The notes beneath the pieces are model-generated. The model ran no database searches. It was given only the letters and a program-made list of their open reading frames with translations, and had not been told where the DNA came from. 64,000 nucleotides of DNA from JAQUTK01 sp963677415 (GTDB lineage Bacteria > Bacteroidota > Bacteroidia > Bacteroidales > JAQUTK01). Numbering within the stretch: position 1 is the stretch's first letter; each line of letters starts with the position of its first letter. Location of the stretch: NCBI GenBank assembly GCA_963677415.2, contig CAXXFJ010000038.1, positions 1 to 64,000 on the forward strand. Reading direction: 5' to 3'. Of this stretch, positions 63,189 to 64,000 are shown piece by piece. Position numbers and translations under genes: made by a program.

Positions 63189-64000
63189 TTATTTTGAGGG
63201 AGAAACCTTCACGAATACTACTCCGTGGAAAGGAACTTCCATTTCCAGTTTGTCAGAGAATTCACCAAGGTCTTTTTGTCTCCACAAATCTCTAACTACC
63301 TGTTTGCCACTGATACCCAGTGCTTCAAAAGTAGCACTTACTGTAAGCGTGGAACTAACAGCCTGATCATCCCAAATGAAATAATCAGCAGCTTCTTTCA
63401 CTCCACCTGTGTTGAACAGACCAACAGCTTTTGAGCCATCTTCAAGATCTTTTACCCAGACTTCGTATCCATTTTCCATTACGACGCGTTTGGCTTGGTT
63501 GCCAAGTATGTCTTGGTTAACATCGATAACCTCGTCATTGGTCAGCAAGTTGATTGTAAACTCATCCATCTGGCTCATATCACAACCAATCAGCAAAGGA
63601 GAAGAAAGCAAACTCCACAATGAGATGTGAGTGTATTGCTCGTCAGGAGTCAGACGAGAATCATGCAAGCTGGGACCCCAGCCTACTTTGCCTACAACTA
63701 ACATATCAGGGTCATTCCAGTTACCTGGTTTTGAATATTGTGTACTGCTGTTTGTGGCTTTACCGAAACCGATAGAGTACAGACTCTGCCATGAATCGTT
63801 GATGTCACCAGTTGTTCTCCACAGTTGAGCACCCATTTCAGCACCCCATTCCCATACATTCCCCATTCCATATTGGCAAAGGCTGTATACGATGTCGCGA
63901 TTCTGTTTCCTCAATGCATCTCTCATGACAATGTATGGCTTCTGGTAATCAGCTAACTGCGGATTGCGAGGAGCTTCTTGTCCATAAGAACACCAGTCAT
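63189..64000 (-). CDS. GH27 alpha-galactosidase, partial at window edge
   Basis: At least 270 residues of the C-terminal part; the frame is open to base 64000 (DWCSYGQEAPRNPQ reads directly upstream of the first Met at 63926), so the start lies outside. The barrel segments GNVWEWGAEMGAQLWRTTGD and the acid region GNWNDPDMLVVGK (Asp of the NDPDML motif) are typical of GH27; the nucleophile segment (YxKYD) should be further upstream, off the window. The C-terminal beta-sandwich ends FHGVVFVKVSPSK. It releases terminal alpha-galactose. Convergence to a pathway with the other glycosidases is inference. Confidence 0.9.
   Translation of the reverse strand, partial: DWCSYGQEAPRNPQLADYQKPYIVMRDALRKQNRDIVYSLCQYGMGNVWEWGAEMGAQLWRTTGDINDSWQSLYSIGFGKATNSSTQYSKPGNWNDPDMLVVGKVGWGPSLHDSRLTPDEQYTHISLWSLLSSPLLIGCDMSQMDEFTINLLTNDEVIDVNQDILGNQAKRVVMENGYEVWVKDLEDGSKAVGLFNTGGVKEAADYFIWDDQAVSSTLTVSATFEALGISGKQVVRDLWRQKDLGEFSDKLEMEVPFHGVVFVKVSPSK

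Overview
The window is chromosomal DNA from a member of the Bacteroidales, most likely a Bacteroides or close relative. The evidence is the Bacteroidales gene set (DUF3078 and DUF4270 proteins, LptD-like protein, AraC-type regulator fused to a beta-propeller sensor, GH92/GH97/GH2/GH43 enzymes with Bacteroides-style signal peptides), promoters of the TTTG-N19-TAnnTTTG type, weak Shine-Dalgarno sites and moderate A+T content. There is no rRNA, CRISPR array, prophage or plasmid function. Two tRNA genes (Arg-CCG, Lys-CTT) and one complete insertion sequence are present.

Layout. 0-16 kb is mostly housekeeping: CTP synthase (partial), an outer-membrane DUF3078 protein, tRNA-Arg, acyl-CoA ligase, L25/Ctc, Pth, an Hsp15-like protein, tRNA-Lys, a NamZ-type muramidase, an HD-domain protein, the LptD-like protein, asnA-ung and dnaK. 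16-25 kb, minus strand, is a GH2 beta-galactosidase followed by two paralogous membrane sensor kinases; both junctions are ATGA overlaps, so it reads as one translationally coupled operon. 25.8-28.5 kb is a PMCA-type calcium P-ATPase. 28.7-39.7 kb, all plus strand, is a glycan-degradation locus: a kinase-less transmembrane AraC-type regulator, an ECF sigma factor, a GH28-like beta-helix enzyme, GH97, GH43, an MFS sugar permease and a GH88 lipoprotein, with no SusC/SusD pair. 39.8-54.4 kb returns to core functions: M16 protease, cyclophilin, nucleotidyltransferase, a GH105 pair, DUF4270, a short GT5 protein divergent from panC-panD, a TPR protein and thrS-infC-rpmI-rplT. 54.5-64 kb carries DUF4375, GH92, a small membrane protein, a DnaQ-like exonuclease, a tandem GH43 protein, an IS4-family element, a porin remnant, msrA and a partial GH27.

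Five genes (pyrG, lptD-like, GH2, calcium ATPase, beta-propeller regulator) are broken by 22 single-base shifts, 20 of them one-base gains, mostly in short runs of one base. Removing them gives lengths exactly divisible by three in all four genes that lie wholly inside the window. They therefore look like recent or artefactual indels in otherwise intact genes, clustered at 22.5-29.5 kb and 11.0-11.6 kb. One sensor kinase also carries a single in-frame TAA.

The least explained signal is a set of short, imperfectly palindromic intergenic repeats phased at 21-22 bp. They occur at about 2760-2945, 25360-25620, 44979-45059 and 60649-60752. Two of them, 15.7 kb apart, align over 81 bases without a gap. 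Three of the four lie between convergent transcription units, or did before the IS inserted.
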